Assembly (NCBI GenBank): GCA_947650285.1
Contig: CANTFL010000086.1
Location: 124,001 to 188,000 of the forward strand
Direction of reading: 5' to 3'
Source of the DNA: Hyaloperonospora brassicae
Lineage: Eukaryota; Oomycota; Peronosporomycetes; Peronosporales; Peronosporaceae
Length of the DNA stretch: 64,000 nucleotides
The position numbers and the translations under genes were made by a program. Positions 53,081 to 63,116 of the stretch are shown one piece after another; within the stretch, counting starts at the first letter, position 1, and every line of letters begins with the position of its first letter. Below the pieces are notes generated by a model, which saw nothing but the letters and a program-made list of their open reading frames with translations, searched no databases and had not been told where the DNA came from.

Positions 53081-54208
53081 ATGACAATTCCGAGTTCAGC
53101 TGCGTCAATCGATGCGCCAAACGAGCCGTGCGTCCTGTCGGCCACCGAGCGCGCGCGCCTCACGACCATGGCCACCCGCATGACCGAGACGCTCCTGCAA
53201 GCCACCGACCTCCTCGGCACCACCTCCTGGACGCAAGTGCACGCGAAACACGGCATCGCGCTCTTCCAAGCCCAAGCCCAACCTCCCGCCCAACACGACA
53301 GCAGCAGCAGCAGTCAAACCCGCAGCAGGAGCCCGAGTCAAAGTAGCGCTAGCAAAAGTAGCAGCAGCGCTAGCAAAAGTAACCCGAGCGCCCCCCGCCC
53401 CCTGCCGTGCAACGTGCACGCCGTGTGCAAGTTCGCGAGCGACATCCGCGACGTGGCCGCGTCGCTCGTGACGGCCACGACGCCGGCGTTCAAGCGCATG
53501 ATGGCGACGCTGTCCTCGGACTTTGTCGACGGCGCCGTCGTGCAGACGATCGTCGCGCCGTCCGCGCTGCACCCGCACCGCTACGTCGGCCTCAAGTGGG
53601 CCGCGTTCAAGCGCGCGAGTGCGTTCGCCAAGGACCGCGACCTGTTCCTGCTCGAGTACGTCGACCTGCTTGAAGACGCACAGGGCCACTTGACGGCGCT
53701 GCGCGTGCTGCAGTCGGTCGAGTGCCCGCCACCAGTGGCAGCTGCGTACGCCGCGTCGCCCCAGCGGACGCGCGAGCTCGTGCCGCTCATGGGGTTCCTC
53801 TACCACTCGACGCCGCGGACGCGCGAGCTCCGCCTCACGTACACGTGCACTGTCGACACGCCACGCGACGTGGCGGCCATCCAGACGCACGTCGAGAAGT
53901 GCATTCGCGGCATTGCCCGCTACACGGAGAACTTTCGCGTGGCCCGCGAAGCGCTCGTGCTGCCGCAGCAGGTCGTGCCCATGAGCGAGCGCGACCGCTG
54001 CCGCACGTGCCGCGCCAAGTTTGGCCTCTGTCGCCGCCGCTACAACTGCCTCAAGTGCGGCGACGTCTGCTGCAGCTCGTGCAGCGCCGTGCGGGCCGTG
54101 CACGTGCCGACCATTGGCACGCGCGAGCTGCGCGTCTGCACGGCGTGTGTGGTGGAAGCGCGTCACGCGGCGCGGGACGTTGCAGTGGGGGGAGCGAAGG
54201 AGCAGTGA
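53081..54208 (+). CDS. START-like/FYVE zinc-finger protein
   Basis: 375 aa from the ATG at 53081, just after the (CT)n run. The upstream in-frame extension is only a Ser-Leu repeat. Residues about 20-100 include a Ser-rich low-complexity insert. Residues 105-290 resemble the START-like domains of oomycete FYVE proteins (LFLLEYVDLLE, LLYHSTP-like FLYHSTPRTRELRLTY). A FYVE/FYVE-like finger follows: CRTC, then RRRYNCLKCGDVCCSSCS, then LRVCTACV, which gives the eight Cys zinc ligands. The typical FYVE R(R/K)HHCR motif is RRRYNC here. Such proteins are expanded in oomycetes and are expected on phosphoinositide membranes. The frame stops at 54206-54208, although clearly protein-like sequence continues in another frame. 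Confidence 0.8.
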   Translation: MTIPSSAASIDAPNEPCVLSATERARLTTMATRMTETLLQATDLLGTTSWTQVHAKHGIALFQAQAQPPAQHDSSSSSQTRSRSPSQSSASKSSSSASKSNPSAPRPLPCNVHAVCKFASDIRDVAASLVTATTPAFKRMMATLSSDFVDGAVVQTIVAPSALHPHRYVGLKWAAFKRASAFAKDRDLFLLEYVDLLEDAQGHLTALRVLQSVECPPPVAAAYAASPQRTRELVPLMGFLYHSTPRTRELRLTYTCTVDTPRDVAAIQTHVEKCIRGIARYTENFRVAREALVLPQQVVPMSERDRCRTCRAKFGLCRRRYNCLKCGDVCCSSCSAVRAVHVPTIGTRELRVCTACVVEARHAARDVAVGGAKEQ

Positions 54209-55074
54209 CGCCGGCGGTCGGTCGGACAAGCGGCCGCAGTCGGGCGCAGAGCTTTTCAGTTGCGACTGAAGGGGACAAGGATATTGACGGGGAGGAGGAG
54301 GACGACGACGACGTATTGCGGGGACGCCAGTCGTGCGACACGCTGCTGGACCCCGTGCGGTCTCGACTCATTGAGTACAAGACGTTCTCGTCGGCGGGAA
54401 GCGAAGACGGCTCGATGCTGTGCAGTGGCGTTCGTGTGTCCAAGACGAGGTTCCCGACGCGTTCGTTCAGCGACGGCCTCGTCCGACGCAACAAGGCGCT
54501 GTTTGCACCCAAGCGCCGAGGTAGTCCTGCCGACTTGGCCATCTCGATCGAAGCGTTTCGACTGTACCAGCAGCGCATGGGCACAACGGCTGCTGCTGCT
54601 CGCCGTGGCGAAGACGGATCGGAGGAGCACGACAATACGGACAACGAGTCGACGACGTCGTCGTCGTCCATGTCGCCTACTGCGCAGTCGTCCGTGAAGT
54701 CTTTGACGTTGCACGACCGCTCGCCTGGGAAGAGCAGCACGAGTCTGCACTCGGGTCGTTCACGTCTGCGAAGGAGCCGCGAAGCTCGAGGAAGCGATGA
54801 GCCAAAGCTCGAGCTGAATGAGGCGACAGGCCGGTCCAAGAACATTATCTCTGCCACGAGCAGCTTGGTGCAGCAAGCGCGAAAGCTGTCGCACCACCGC
54901 ATATTGGCGTTGCAGCAGGAGCACGAGTTCATGGCACCGATGCTGCGCAGTACGGGTGAGACCAGCAGCCATTCTGGTCTGGACGCGCGCCGACGATGTC
55001 GCAATAGCTCCCAGGGCAGCGACGTCGATGTAACGCCGACGTCGGGCTCTGGAGCAGTGCTGTATTCGAGCTGA
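54193..55074 (+). CDS. probable C-terminal continuation of the FYVE protein
   Basis: The -1 frame relative to the FYVE ORF is open to TGA 55072-55074. It reads as a low-complexity, Ser-rich regulatory tail with coding-like blocks (QSCDTLLDPVRSRLIEYKTF, RFPTRSFSDGLVRRNKALF, LLQQARKLSHH-like VQQARKLSHHRILALQ). It can join the FYVE ORF either by a one-base change in the G6 run at 54187-54192, or by a 65-bp intron 54185-54249 (weak donor GTGGGG, acceptor gcgcag) that restores frame. I cannot tell a sequencing error, a real frameshift allele or an intron apart. Confidence 0.55.
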   Translation, partial: SEGAVTPAVGRTSGRSRAQSFSVATEGDKDIDGEEEDDDDVLRGRQSCDTLLDPVRSRLIEYKTFSSAGSEDGSMLCSGVRVSKTRFPTRSFSDGLVRRNKALFAPKRRGSPADLAISIEAFRLYQQRMGTTAAAARRGEDGSEEHDNTDNESTTSSSSMSPTAQSSVKSLTLHDRSPGKSSTSLHSGRSRLRRSREARGSDEPKLELNEATGRSKNIISATSSLVQQARKLSHHRILALQQEHEFMAPMLRSTGETSSHSGLDARRRCRNSSQGSDVDVTPTSGSGAVLYSS

Positions 55075-56072
55075 GACGTCACGTGCGCTGGCTAGCAGCC
55101 GGTCGGGAATACATGACGACAGAGTGGGGTTGCAGGCTGGAAAACGACGTTGAAGAGGAACGAGCGGGTCGCGGCCGAGTGCAGACGTTCGTGAGTGTGT
55201 CGCAGCTACGCGGCCGATCGAGTGTAGACGTGCGTGAGTGCTTGTGAGGACGAGAAGCATGGGCGATGGAGATGTGGAGAGGTTGCATTGCTCTGCGAGC
55301 AGCAGACATGGCTTCAATATGGGGATCGAGCACCTTATTTATTGTGTGTAGAGTACCGCGGGCGAACCAGTCCGTCAAGCAAATGTGTGGATGTGTCGGA
55401 TATATCACGTACGCGAAGGACAAAGTGGCCGTAACGCATTTGCGGAAGACCACAATTAACGTCATAACGCTTGCGTCTGTGTACACGAGTTGCGGTATCC
55501 GATAACGAGACCGTGTTGTCAATAACAAAGCTTGGACTTGGTGTATCATATGCACGTGCCGATTGCAACGATACAGAGAATAACATGCAACAACAGGTCG
55601 CCCGTGATGCATATTCAGGTGAAGGAGCTAGAAAATGCTACAGGGCCATACACGCCACTGGTAATGCAGCGGATGACGTTTGTCGAGAATGATAGGAGCG
55701 GTTGATCTGGCAGACGCGAACCATATGATCGTGGATCGACATTCAGTCGTCAGCAGTGAGGAGCGTGCGGTCATCTGAGGGTGACAATGTCAGTCACTGG
55801 TGTCGAGCGGTAAACGGCTATCAACGAAGGCGGCGGCAAAGTAGATGTGATCGCACAGAGCGGTTTCAAATATCCAGCTGCGTTGGCAAAGCTTACAAGC
55901 CTATTCCCAGAGCTTCTGCAACGCCAACCGGTTCTAATGCGCTCCGTGACGGCCATGCTGACAGCGAGCAGTTGTAAGGCCCACGACAGCAAGGGCCGCC
56001 TATTCTCCTTCCTCTCCGACGTAAACGGCGCGACTCCTGACGCGGTACGGCCCTCCCTCTTGCCTTCGTCGC
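55075..56072. other. intergenic
   Basis: 1 kb without a supportable gene. Overlapping frames occur on both strands (up to 185 codons, shadows of the preceding gene's end). Confidence 0.5.
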
Positions 56073-57384
56073 CTACAGACGCTTGCCGTTGTATAAACTC
56101 TTCGTATAGTCGGGGAAACGGATGAACGGCGGGTACTCGTTGTTGCCCTTTTCGTCCGCGTACACGCCCACGAAGGCTGAAGCCTCGTCCGGCTTGTCAG
56201 AAGCCTTGGCTTCCTTCGTGGCCTTCACGACCTCAGCGCGCACCTTCTTCTCGAGCTCCTTGATCTCATCTGCCGTAGCAAGCTCGGCCTCGATCATGCG
56301 CTTCTTCACCAGCTCAATGGGATCGCGCGATGCACGCATCTGCGAGATCTCGTCGCGATTGCGGTACGTCACGCCAGGGTCCGACATGGAGTGCCCGTGG
56401 TAGCGGTACGTGTTCATCTCGACAAAGATAGGACCCTTGCCCTCGCCGCACCACGTCTTCAGAAACTTCGTGCACTCACGGACAGCCAGCACGTCATTGC
56501 CATCGCACTTGATGCCAGGGATCTTGTTACCATAGGTGTAATAGTCCGTGTTGTTCGACGAGCGCTGCGTCGACGTACCCATGCCGTACTGGTTGTTCTC
56601 AATGCAGAAGATAGCCGGCAGTTTCCAGAGAGCAGCCATGTTTGCAGCTTCAAACACCTGACCTTGATTGGCGGCACCGTCACCAAACATTGTGATAGCG
56701 CAGGGCATAAGGCCTTCGCCATTGTGGTTGTACTTGCTGGCAAAGGCAAGACCTGCGCCCACCGGTACCTGTGCACCAACGATTCCCTGTCCACCGTAAA
56801 AGTTGTGCTTCTTCTTGTAAAAGTGCATCGAGCCACCTTTGCCTCCCGTAGCGCCGTCCTTCTTGCCAAAGAGCTCGGCCAAGACGTCCTTGACTTCAGC
56901 GCCCCGGGCGAGCATGATGCAGTGGTTACGGTACGAAGTAATCCACGAGTCCGAGCGGTCCAGCGCAGCTTCCACGCCCGTGGCCACGGCTTCCTGGCCG
57001 TCGTACAAGTGACAGAAGCCACGAATGTTACGGGCCTTGTACTCGTTGTCGTTTGTGATCTCCATGCGTCGCATCGTGTACATCAGCTCGTAGTAGCCCA
57101 GCATCTCCTCTCGGTTCGTTACTGCTACTTCACTCGGTCCCTCCTCGAGACCTGTGGTTAGACATAGAAACAAACACAACACGCAGCATGAGGTTTTTTC
57201 GTCCACACGAGGTTTATCGGCCCCGACCAGCCACAGGCTCGAGCAAATGTTTACGGTGCAGCATGTAGGGGTCTGCGAGATCAAACGTGACGTCGCCCGA
57301 GGCGTTCGCAGCAGCGCTGAACGCGCGTGCAACGGGTGCGGCGCGGTGCGCCAGCGCGGCAGTCGAGCGGCGGAGCAGCATCAT
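56073..57384 (-). CDS. PDHA1: pyruvate dehydrogenase E1 alpha subunit
   Basis: Two exons, 57384-57228 and 57151-56073, give 411 aa. Exon 1 is an Arg/Ala-rich mitochondrial leader (MMLLRRSTAALAHRAAPVARAF). Exon 2 carries the enzyme: MLGYYELMYTMRRMEI, RGFCHLYDGQEAVATG, and the thiamine-pyrophosphate motif GDGAANQGQVFEAANMAALW ending in IENNQYGMGT (GDG...NN). The phosphorylation-loop region is YRYHGHSMSDPGVTYR, with Ser at the regulated position. The protein forms the alpha2beta2 E1 of the mitochondrial pyruvate dehydrogenase complex. The intron is 76 bp. Its exon 2 frame is open into the intron, so an unspliced reading would give a different N-terminus. Divergent to USP39. Confidence 0.96.
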
Positions 57385-57771
57385 TCTCGCTCGAGCTGGA
57401 CCCTACGCCTTCGTATTCGATCCGAATTGTGCGGTGGGTGCGCCGCGAGCAGCTCGGCTCTCCGTTAAGTACGAAAACGCGGCGTCTCGACCAATGATGT
57501 CAAGACATTGGACGGCACGTCGTGGATTGGCCAGAAGAAAACACGCACGTGCAACAACGACCCAAACACATTCGCAACGCGATGCGCGATCGTCCACCTT
57601 CGGCTCACATCCACCCCGGTCCACCGTCAGGGGTGGGGGAACCCTATCGCCGGAAAATCGATTTTCATCCAATCCGTAACGTGCATCAACTTGGACGTCC
57701 TCGTCCGCTGCAAGTGGGCCTCGACCTCGCGGACTTGGACGAGCGATTAGTCTACGTGCGCCTCAGTCGCG
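57385..57771. promoter_or_regulatory. 387-bp divergent promoter PDHA1/USP39
   Basis: Intergenic region between two divergent starts. I see no defined core element. It must contain both promoters unless transcription starts lie inside the genes. Confidence 0.4.
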
Positions 57772-59870
57772 ATGGCCGTCAAGCGCAAGGCCGACGACGT
57801 GGCGTCTGCTGCGTCTGCTGCGTCTACACTGGTCGCCAAGCGCCGCAAGTGTCCGTACCTGGACACGATCAGCCACCAGCTGCTGGACTTTGACTTTGAG
57901 AAAGTATGCGCCATCAGTTTGTCCGACCAGAACGTCTACGCGTGCCTCGTGTGCGGCAAGTACTTCCAAGGGCGTGGCCGCAACACGCACGCGTTCACGC
58001 ACTCGGTCCAGAGCAGCCACCACGTGTTCATCAACCTCGAGACCGATCGGGTCTACTGCCTGCCGGACAACTACGAGGTCGTGGACCACACGCTCAAGTC
58101 GGTGCAGAACGCTCTGCGCCCGACGTTCGACGTTGACGCCATTGCGCGACTGGACGCGAACCGCATCTTGGCGCAAGACGCGTTTGGCGTCGCGTACCTC
58201 CCTGGATTCATTGGACTGAACAACCTCAAGCACACAGACTATATCAACGTTGTGGTCCAGGCGCTGGCGCACGTGCCGCCGCTTCGCGACTTTTTTCTGG
58301 CCAATAAGATTGAGAAACCCAAGTCGAAGCTCGTGTTGCGGTTCGGAGAGCTCATGCGCAAGATGTGGAGCCCGCACAACTTTAAGAACACGGTTTGTTG
58401 TGTGCCGTGACGGGCGAGATGCGCTGGATTCGGTTGTAGTGGCTGCTGATCGAAGCTCTTGCTTGTCTTGTGTGCGCGTCTGCGTTGCAGATTAGTCCCC
58501 ACGAACTCGTGCAGGAGATCTCAGTGAGTAGCAAGAAGCGCTTCCACGTTGGAACGCAGAATGAAAGTGTCGAGCTATTGGCGTGGCTGCTCAACCAGTT
58601 GCACAGGGTATGCAGAAGAAGAAGGCTAGCGCTTGTGTGTTGCGAACGCTAAGATTGATGTGGTGTGCTGCTGCTGTAGGGGCTTGGTGGATCGAGCAAA
58701 CCGGGAAGTAGCATCATTCACAAATGTTTCCAGGGGTTCGTCGAGGTGACAACGGACGATGAAACGAAAGCTGCGTCAGCGGATGTTGCAGAGCGTCAAT
58801 CAGCTATCTCTACGACGGTTTCGCCGTTCTTGTACGCCGCTAGCACGTATCGCTCGTTTTTTTGTGCGCAACACTGATCGGAAACGCTGTGATGTAGGAT
58901 GATGGCGCTGGATCTGCCGTCGACACCCCTGTTCAAGGATTCTCAAGGTGGAAATGTCATTCCTCAGGTATGTGCAGACGAACAGGCACCATATTGGATA
59001 AATCAGAACGTCAGGCTGACGTTCACGTCGCTTGTCGATGCAGATTCCACTATTTACAGTGCTTGAAAAGTACAACGGATCCCACGTTACACACGTGCTT
59101 CACGACTCTCATCGACTCAAGAAGACCTACCGGATTGATTCGCTGCCAGCCTACCTGATATTCCACGTGAAGCGTTTCACGCGAAACAATTTCTTCATCG
59201 AAAAGAACCCGACGATTGTAAACTTTCCTGTCAAGAACCTCGAGTTGCGCGAGTACCTAAAACTAGACCACAAGCTCTTGCCAGAGGAAGAGCTTCGGAC
59301 AAAGTCGGTATCTGAGCTGCAGACACTGTTGCGCGATCGAAGCATATCCACTGAGGTGCGACTATCTTTTTGTCATTCCGGCGCACTAGAGGTTGCAGTG
59401 AGTGACTTATCGGTATATTGTTGCCGTGGCAGGATTGCGTCGAAAAGGCTGACATGATTGAGAAGCTTTTGTGCACTGCGCTGCCATCAACAAAGTACGT
59501 GCTGTTGTTTCCGAGCTGCAGTGCCCGAAGCCCCAGGGTCATTTTGTTATTGCAACGCGTGCCTGTCATCAGGTACAATTTGATCGCCAATATCTGCCAC
59601 GATAGCCCAGTGGCAACCGGTCAAGAGGCTGCGCTGAAGACGAATCCGTTGACAGAGGGGAGCTATCGCGTTCACGTCCAAAATAGAGTACGCAGTCTGC
59701 AGTGCTGTACACGAGGTCGACGACGTCAGACTAATCCGTGTTGATGCGCTTATTTGTAACAGGCGACTGAGCAGTGGTACGAAATTCAAGATCTGCATGT
59801 TCAGGAAACGATGCCGCAGCTTATTGGTGTGTCCGAGTCGTACTTGATGATATACGAGCGAAAAACGTAA
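57772..59870 (+). CDS. USP39: USP39/SAD1 spliceosomal pseudo-deubiquitinase
   Basis: Eight exons give 518 aa: 57772-58392, 58491-58607, 58680-58831, 58898-58967, 59044-59355, 59433-59494, 59573-59687 and 59763-59870. After a basic N-terminus there is a ZnF-UBP domain (CAISLSDQNVYACLVCGKYF, HAFTHSVQSSHHVFINL). The USP fold begins GFIGLNNLKHTDYINVVVQAL, where active USPs have NTCY. Here it is HTDY, so the catalytic Cys is Asp, as in human USP39. The His-box region reads EGSYRVHV instead of GHY. Other family blocks are PAYLIFHVKRFTRNNFF, EKNPTIVNFP and QWYEIQDL. Family knowledge places it in U4/U6.U5 tri-snRNP assembly. The 3' end lies 36 bp from the spastin stop. Confidence 0.92.
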
Positions 59871-59906
59871 CTGCGGTGGACAATCTAGCTGTGGCAAACG
59901 CGTTTG

Positions 59907-61798
59907 TCATACTGCAGACACTCCGTACTGTTCATTCCATGCAACAAGAGCCTCTATCGTCGTCGCCGACACGCTTGGGCGTACTCGCTCAAGAGCCACC
60001 TGAAAGTCCGACGCGTTGATACCTCGCACGTCTTCGACTTTCACACTCGCGACTTTTGCGCCGAGCTCACGGATTGGACCGAGAGCCGCGTCTTTGCACA
60101 CAGCCTTGAGATCACTGCCGGAATAGCCCTCGGTTGACTTCACTATGTGCTTGATCTCCCTGGACGACAAGGAAAATTTGTGGCTGCCTTGTAGTAGATG
60201 CCGGAAAAGCCCTTCACGAGATGAAGCATCTGGAAGAGGCACTACCAACAACAACCACATCCAAAGTCAAAAAAACACACACGATCTGTCTTTCGGTAAC
60301 CAACTGCTTACCGTAAATGCGCTTCTCTAAGCGTCGTATGATGGCCTCATCCAGCTCCTGGGGGAGGTTCGTAGCACCCATGACAAGAACCCGGTCTTCC
60401 TGTGATGATGCCGCTCCGTCTAATTCCGTGAAAAACTACAAGACGTTCAGCTCGCATTGCAACCAGCAAATCAAGCGCACCACTTCGTCACACATACCTG
60501 GTTTTTGATCCTTCGACTTGCGTCATTCTCAGATGCCGATCTTGCCGCCAACAAAGCGTCGATCTCATCCATAAACACCACAGACGGCTGAAGCTCTCGC
60601 GCCATCTCGAAAAGCGCTCGGACCAACTTCTCGCCTTCACCTACCCACTTGGACGTCAAAGACGACGCAGAGATACTGCATCAAACAGTCGTCAGCAAAG
60701 CACTCTATCACATATCAAGCACAAACCGGCCGCATCATCGCATGCACGGACTTGAAGAAAGTTGCGTTTGCTTCCGTCGCGACAGCTTTCGCCAACAAAG
60801 TTTTCCCTAGCGCAGCACCAGGCAAGAAAACATCATCAGCTGTGCGAGCTCAATCGACGTGTACGATGCAAATAGTGCAGGCGTATACACCTTCTCACCC
60901 GTTCCCGGTGGACCAAACAAAAGCACCCCGCGAGGTGGGGCCCGCAAGCCCGTAAACAAGTCTGGACGCAATGTGGGTAGTATGACAGCTTCCTGAATGT
61001 AGGCAGCACATCGAACCGTCAGTCACGTAGCTCGTCTAGTGAACACTGCCACCCCCTCCCACATCGCGAAGACCCATGGACACGTCCAATACCTGCAAGA
61101 TCTGCTTTGCAACGCTCAATCCTGCAATGTCCGTCCATCGCACCCCCGGTGAGCGGTCTAGCACCTCGTCCAAGATAGCATGAGCATGTGCTGTGTGCTT
61201 CTTTGTGTACTCGGCTCTTTGTATCTGGCAAGTCAACAAGTCAACACCTTCCAACCCATCTTTGTGCGACAAAGCAGCAAACCATTCTCAACCTGTTGAC
61301 CATTTGCACTGCGATCGGCAGGTTTTTGCATACCACCAGGTACGGTCAATTTCTACAAATGCACCGCAAACGATCATTCCACGCGCTCGACATTTCACGA
61401 GCGTGCCACCTCGTTTTCTCGGTACAAAAAGTCCTGTCGCTCAGCAACGCACCGGCGTCTGCTTCAGAGTGTGCTGCTCTACCATCTGATACTTCAGGTA
61501 CTCGGCTCTCAACATGTACTCATTGATCTTGTGCCTCAACTGCGTCCTGGACGCATCGTCCGGTAGCTCTGCACACCATACAAAGACTCAGCCAACCCAA
61601 CCAAAAGCTTCGGTGCACACATACACACAGACACATCTACCGCATCAACGTACGCGAGAACTGCACCATCATCTTCTCAATACCGGCAGCGTATAGTCCC
61701 ACTGCCTCCTCGTACTTCTCTGCCTTATCGGCCGCCACTGCCGCCTCCATCGCCTGCTGGATGCCATCCTCCGGGCGACGAGAGCGCCAGAGGAACAT
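59907..61798 (-). CDS. spastin-like microtubule-severing AAA ATPase
   Basis: Eight exons on the minus strand give 382 aa: 61798-61654, 61568-61483, 61224-61093, 60992-60899, 60806-60752, 60675-60498, 60435-60312 and 60241-59907. An N-terminal MIT-like helical domain ([21 protein letters not shown]) is followed by a short linker and one AAA module. It has [21 protein letters not shown], Walker A GPPGTGKT split by intron 4, pore loop [17 protein letters not shown], Walker [28 protein letters not shown] and the C-terminal [21 protein letters not shown]. The wording is closest to spastin among meiotic-clade AAA proteins (katanin, fidgetin and Vps4 are the alternatives). It should cut or remodel microtubules. 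The exon 2-3 junction spans a long intron (258 bp) and is the least certain. Confidence 0.85.
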
Positions 61799-61959
61799 GG
61801 TTATCAGATCAGTGAAGAAGGGTGCACGAAGGGAGGGGTTTTATCCAATCATCGGTGTTCATTTTGTCTTCCTTTTATCCTGTCGGTGTCGAGCAGGCGA
61901 CAAATTATGGCCAATCATCGTCGTACACAGCCATTTCGACAGAATCGCAAGTGTTGAGC
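61799..61959. promoter_or_regulatory. 161-bp divergent promoter spastin/EF-P
   Basis: The exact 10-mer ccaatcatcg occurs twice (61845-61854 and 61911-61920), both with a CCAAT core. A tcattttgtctt stretch at 61859-61870 resembles the oomycete initiator consensus (TCATTY...). Function is inferred from placement between divergent start codons. Confidence 0.5.
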
Positions 61960-62959
61960 ATGTGGCGAACAGCTATCGCGCAGATGGCGCGCGTGATGGC
62001 GCCGGTCCGTTGCTCTGGAGCTCGCTTTGCTTCCATCAATGGTACGATCTAGTCACTAAGATCAATAGGTGTGATACTGCGCTGGAATCGCTGTCGCATG
62101 CATTGAATTGGCTGTGATATGCTCGTTTGAACAGGCAATCAGGTCCGCACAGGTATGGCCCTCGAGATCGACGGCGTCATTTATCGCGTTGGCAAGAACC
62201 AGCACGTGAAACCAGGCAAGGGTGGCGCGTATGTGCAGGTACGTTTGATCACGGCCATATGCTGTGAGGATTTGTGCTTTGGGGCATGTGAGATGGCTTG
62301 GGAATGCAGTGTCCTCTAATCAACGACGTTGTTGCAGGTTGAGTTGAAGGAGATCAAGAGTGGAGCCAAAGTGAACCGTCGCTTTCGAGCTGCGGAGACC
62401 GTGACTAAAGCACCGCTGGGACCGGACGAGCAGTTCCAGTTCCTGTACTTTAACGGGGACCACCTCGTCATCATGCACAACACGACGTTCGATCAGGTGC
62501 GTTGCGGGTCGTTGAAGCTGCCGAGTCGACATGGAGTCAATGGTGTACTGCGTTGCTTGCTGTGTTTGTGCGTAGATGGAGATTGAGCGCAGTCTTTTCT
62601 CGGGTCGCCAACTCGAGTTTCTGCAGGAGGGCATGACGCTGTCGTTGCAGATCATTGAGAGCGACGTGCTGTGGGCAAACATGCCAGAGTACGTGACGCT
62701 CGAAGTGACGGTACGTGCAGCTTGCAAACACCCACGGCCTTGTGTATCGTAGTCTCTGACGTCGTTTCGTGTCCGGGTCGTCTGTTTCGGTTGATTGTGC
62801 TGGTAGAAAACCACCCCGAAAGGTGTGGCAGACACGGTGCTGAGCGTAAAGGACGCGACGCTGGAGAACGGTGCTGTTGTGAAGGTGCCACTGTTCATCG
62901 AGATCGGCAATAAGGTCAAGGTGACCACAGACGACGGGTCGTACGTCGACAAATTGTAG
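61960..62959 (+). CDS. bacterial-type translation elongation factor P (organellar)
   Basis: Five exons give 210 aa: 61960-62041, 62135-62238, 62338-62496, 62576-62710 and 62807-62959. Exon 1 is a leader rich in Arg and Ala without acidic residues (MWRTAIAQMARVMAPVRCSG), typical of mitochondrial import. The mature part has EF-P's three beta-barrel domains. KPGKGGAYVQVEL forms the loop carrying the Lys that is modified in bacterial EF-P. GDHLVIMHNTTFDQMEIE and LWANMPEYVTLEV form the middle domain, and VPLFIEIGNKVKVTTDDGSYV ends the protein. EF-P rescues ribosomes stalled on polyproline. The cytosolic homologue eIF5A is a different, shorter family. Confidence 0.9.
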
Positions 62960-63116
62960 AGCCGCTTTGCCTGCGTATCTCAGTATCGCCTGTCGACTTG
63001 GCAGCGCAACCGCGACTTTGAGCAGAAGCGATGCAGCTACGCAGCACAACACGGAAAAGTGATGTAAGCGTTTGACCGTTATCGACCCTTCACTGCCACT
63101 TTCTGTCGACAGCGTC

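Noticed and set aside
53105..54229. 374-codon minus-strand frame opposite the FYVE gene
   Set aside because: The peptide is Arg/Ala/His-rich low complexity, as expected from the antisense of a GC-rich real gene. The plus strand has clear domain motifs.
54051..55082. 343-codon minus-strand frame
   Set aside because: Antisense shadow of the FYVE gene and its Ser-rich tail. No motif.
57152..57227. Longer PDH E1 alpha N-terminus read through the intron
   Set aside because: It would replace a clear mitochondrial leader with an unrelated Cys-rich peptide. The GT-AG intron joins the leader to the enzyme in frame.
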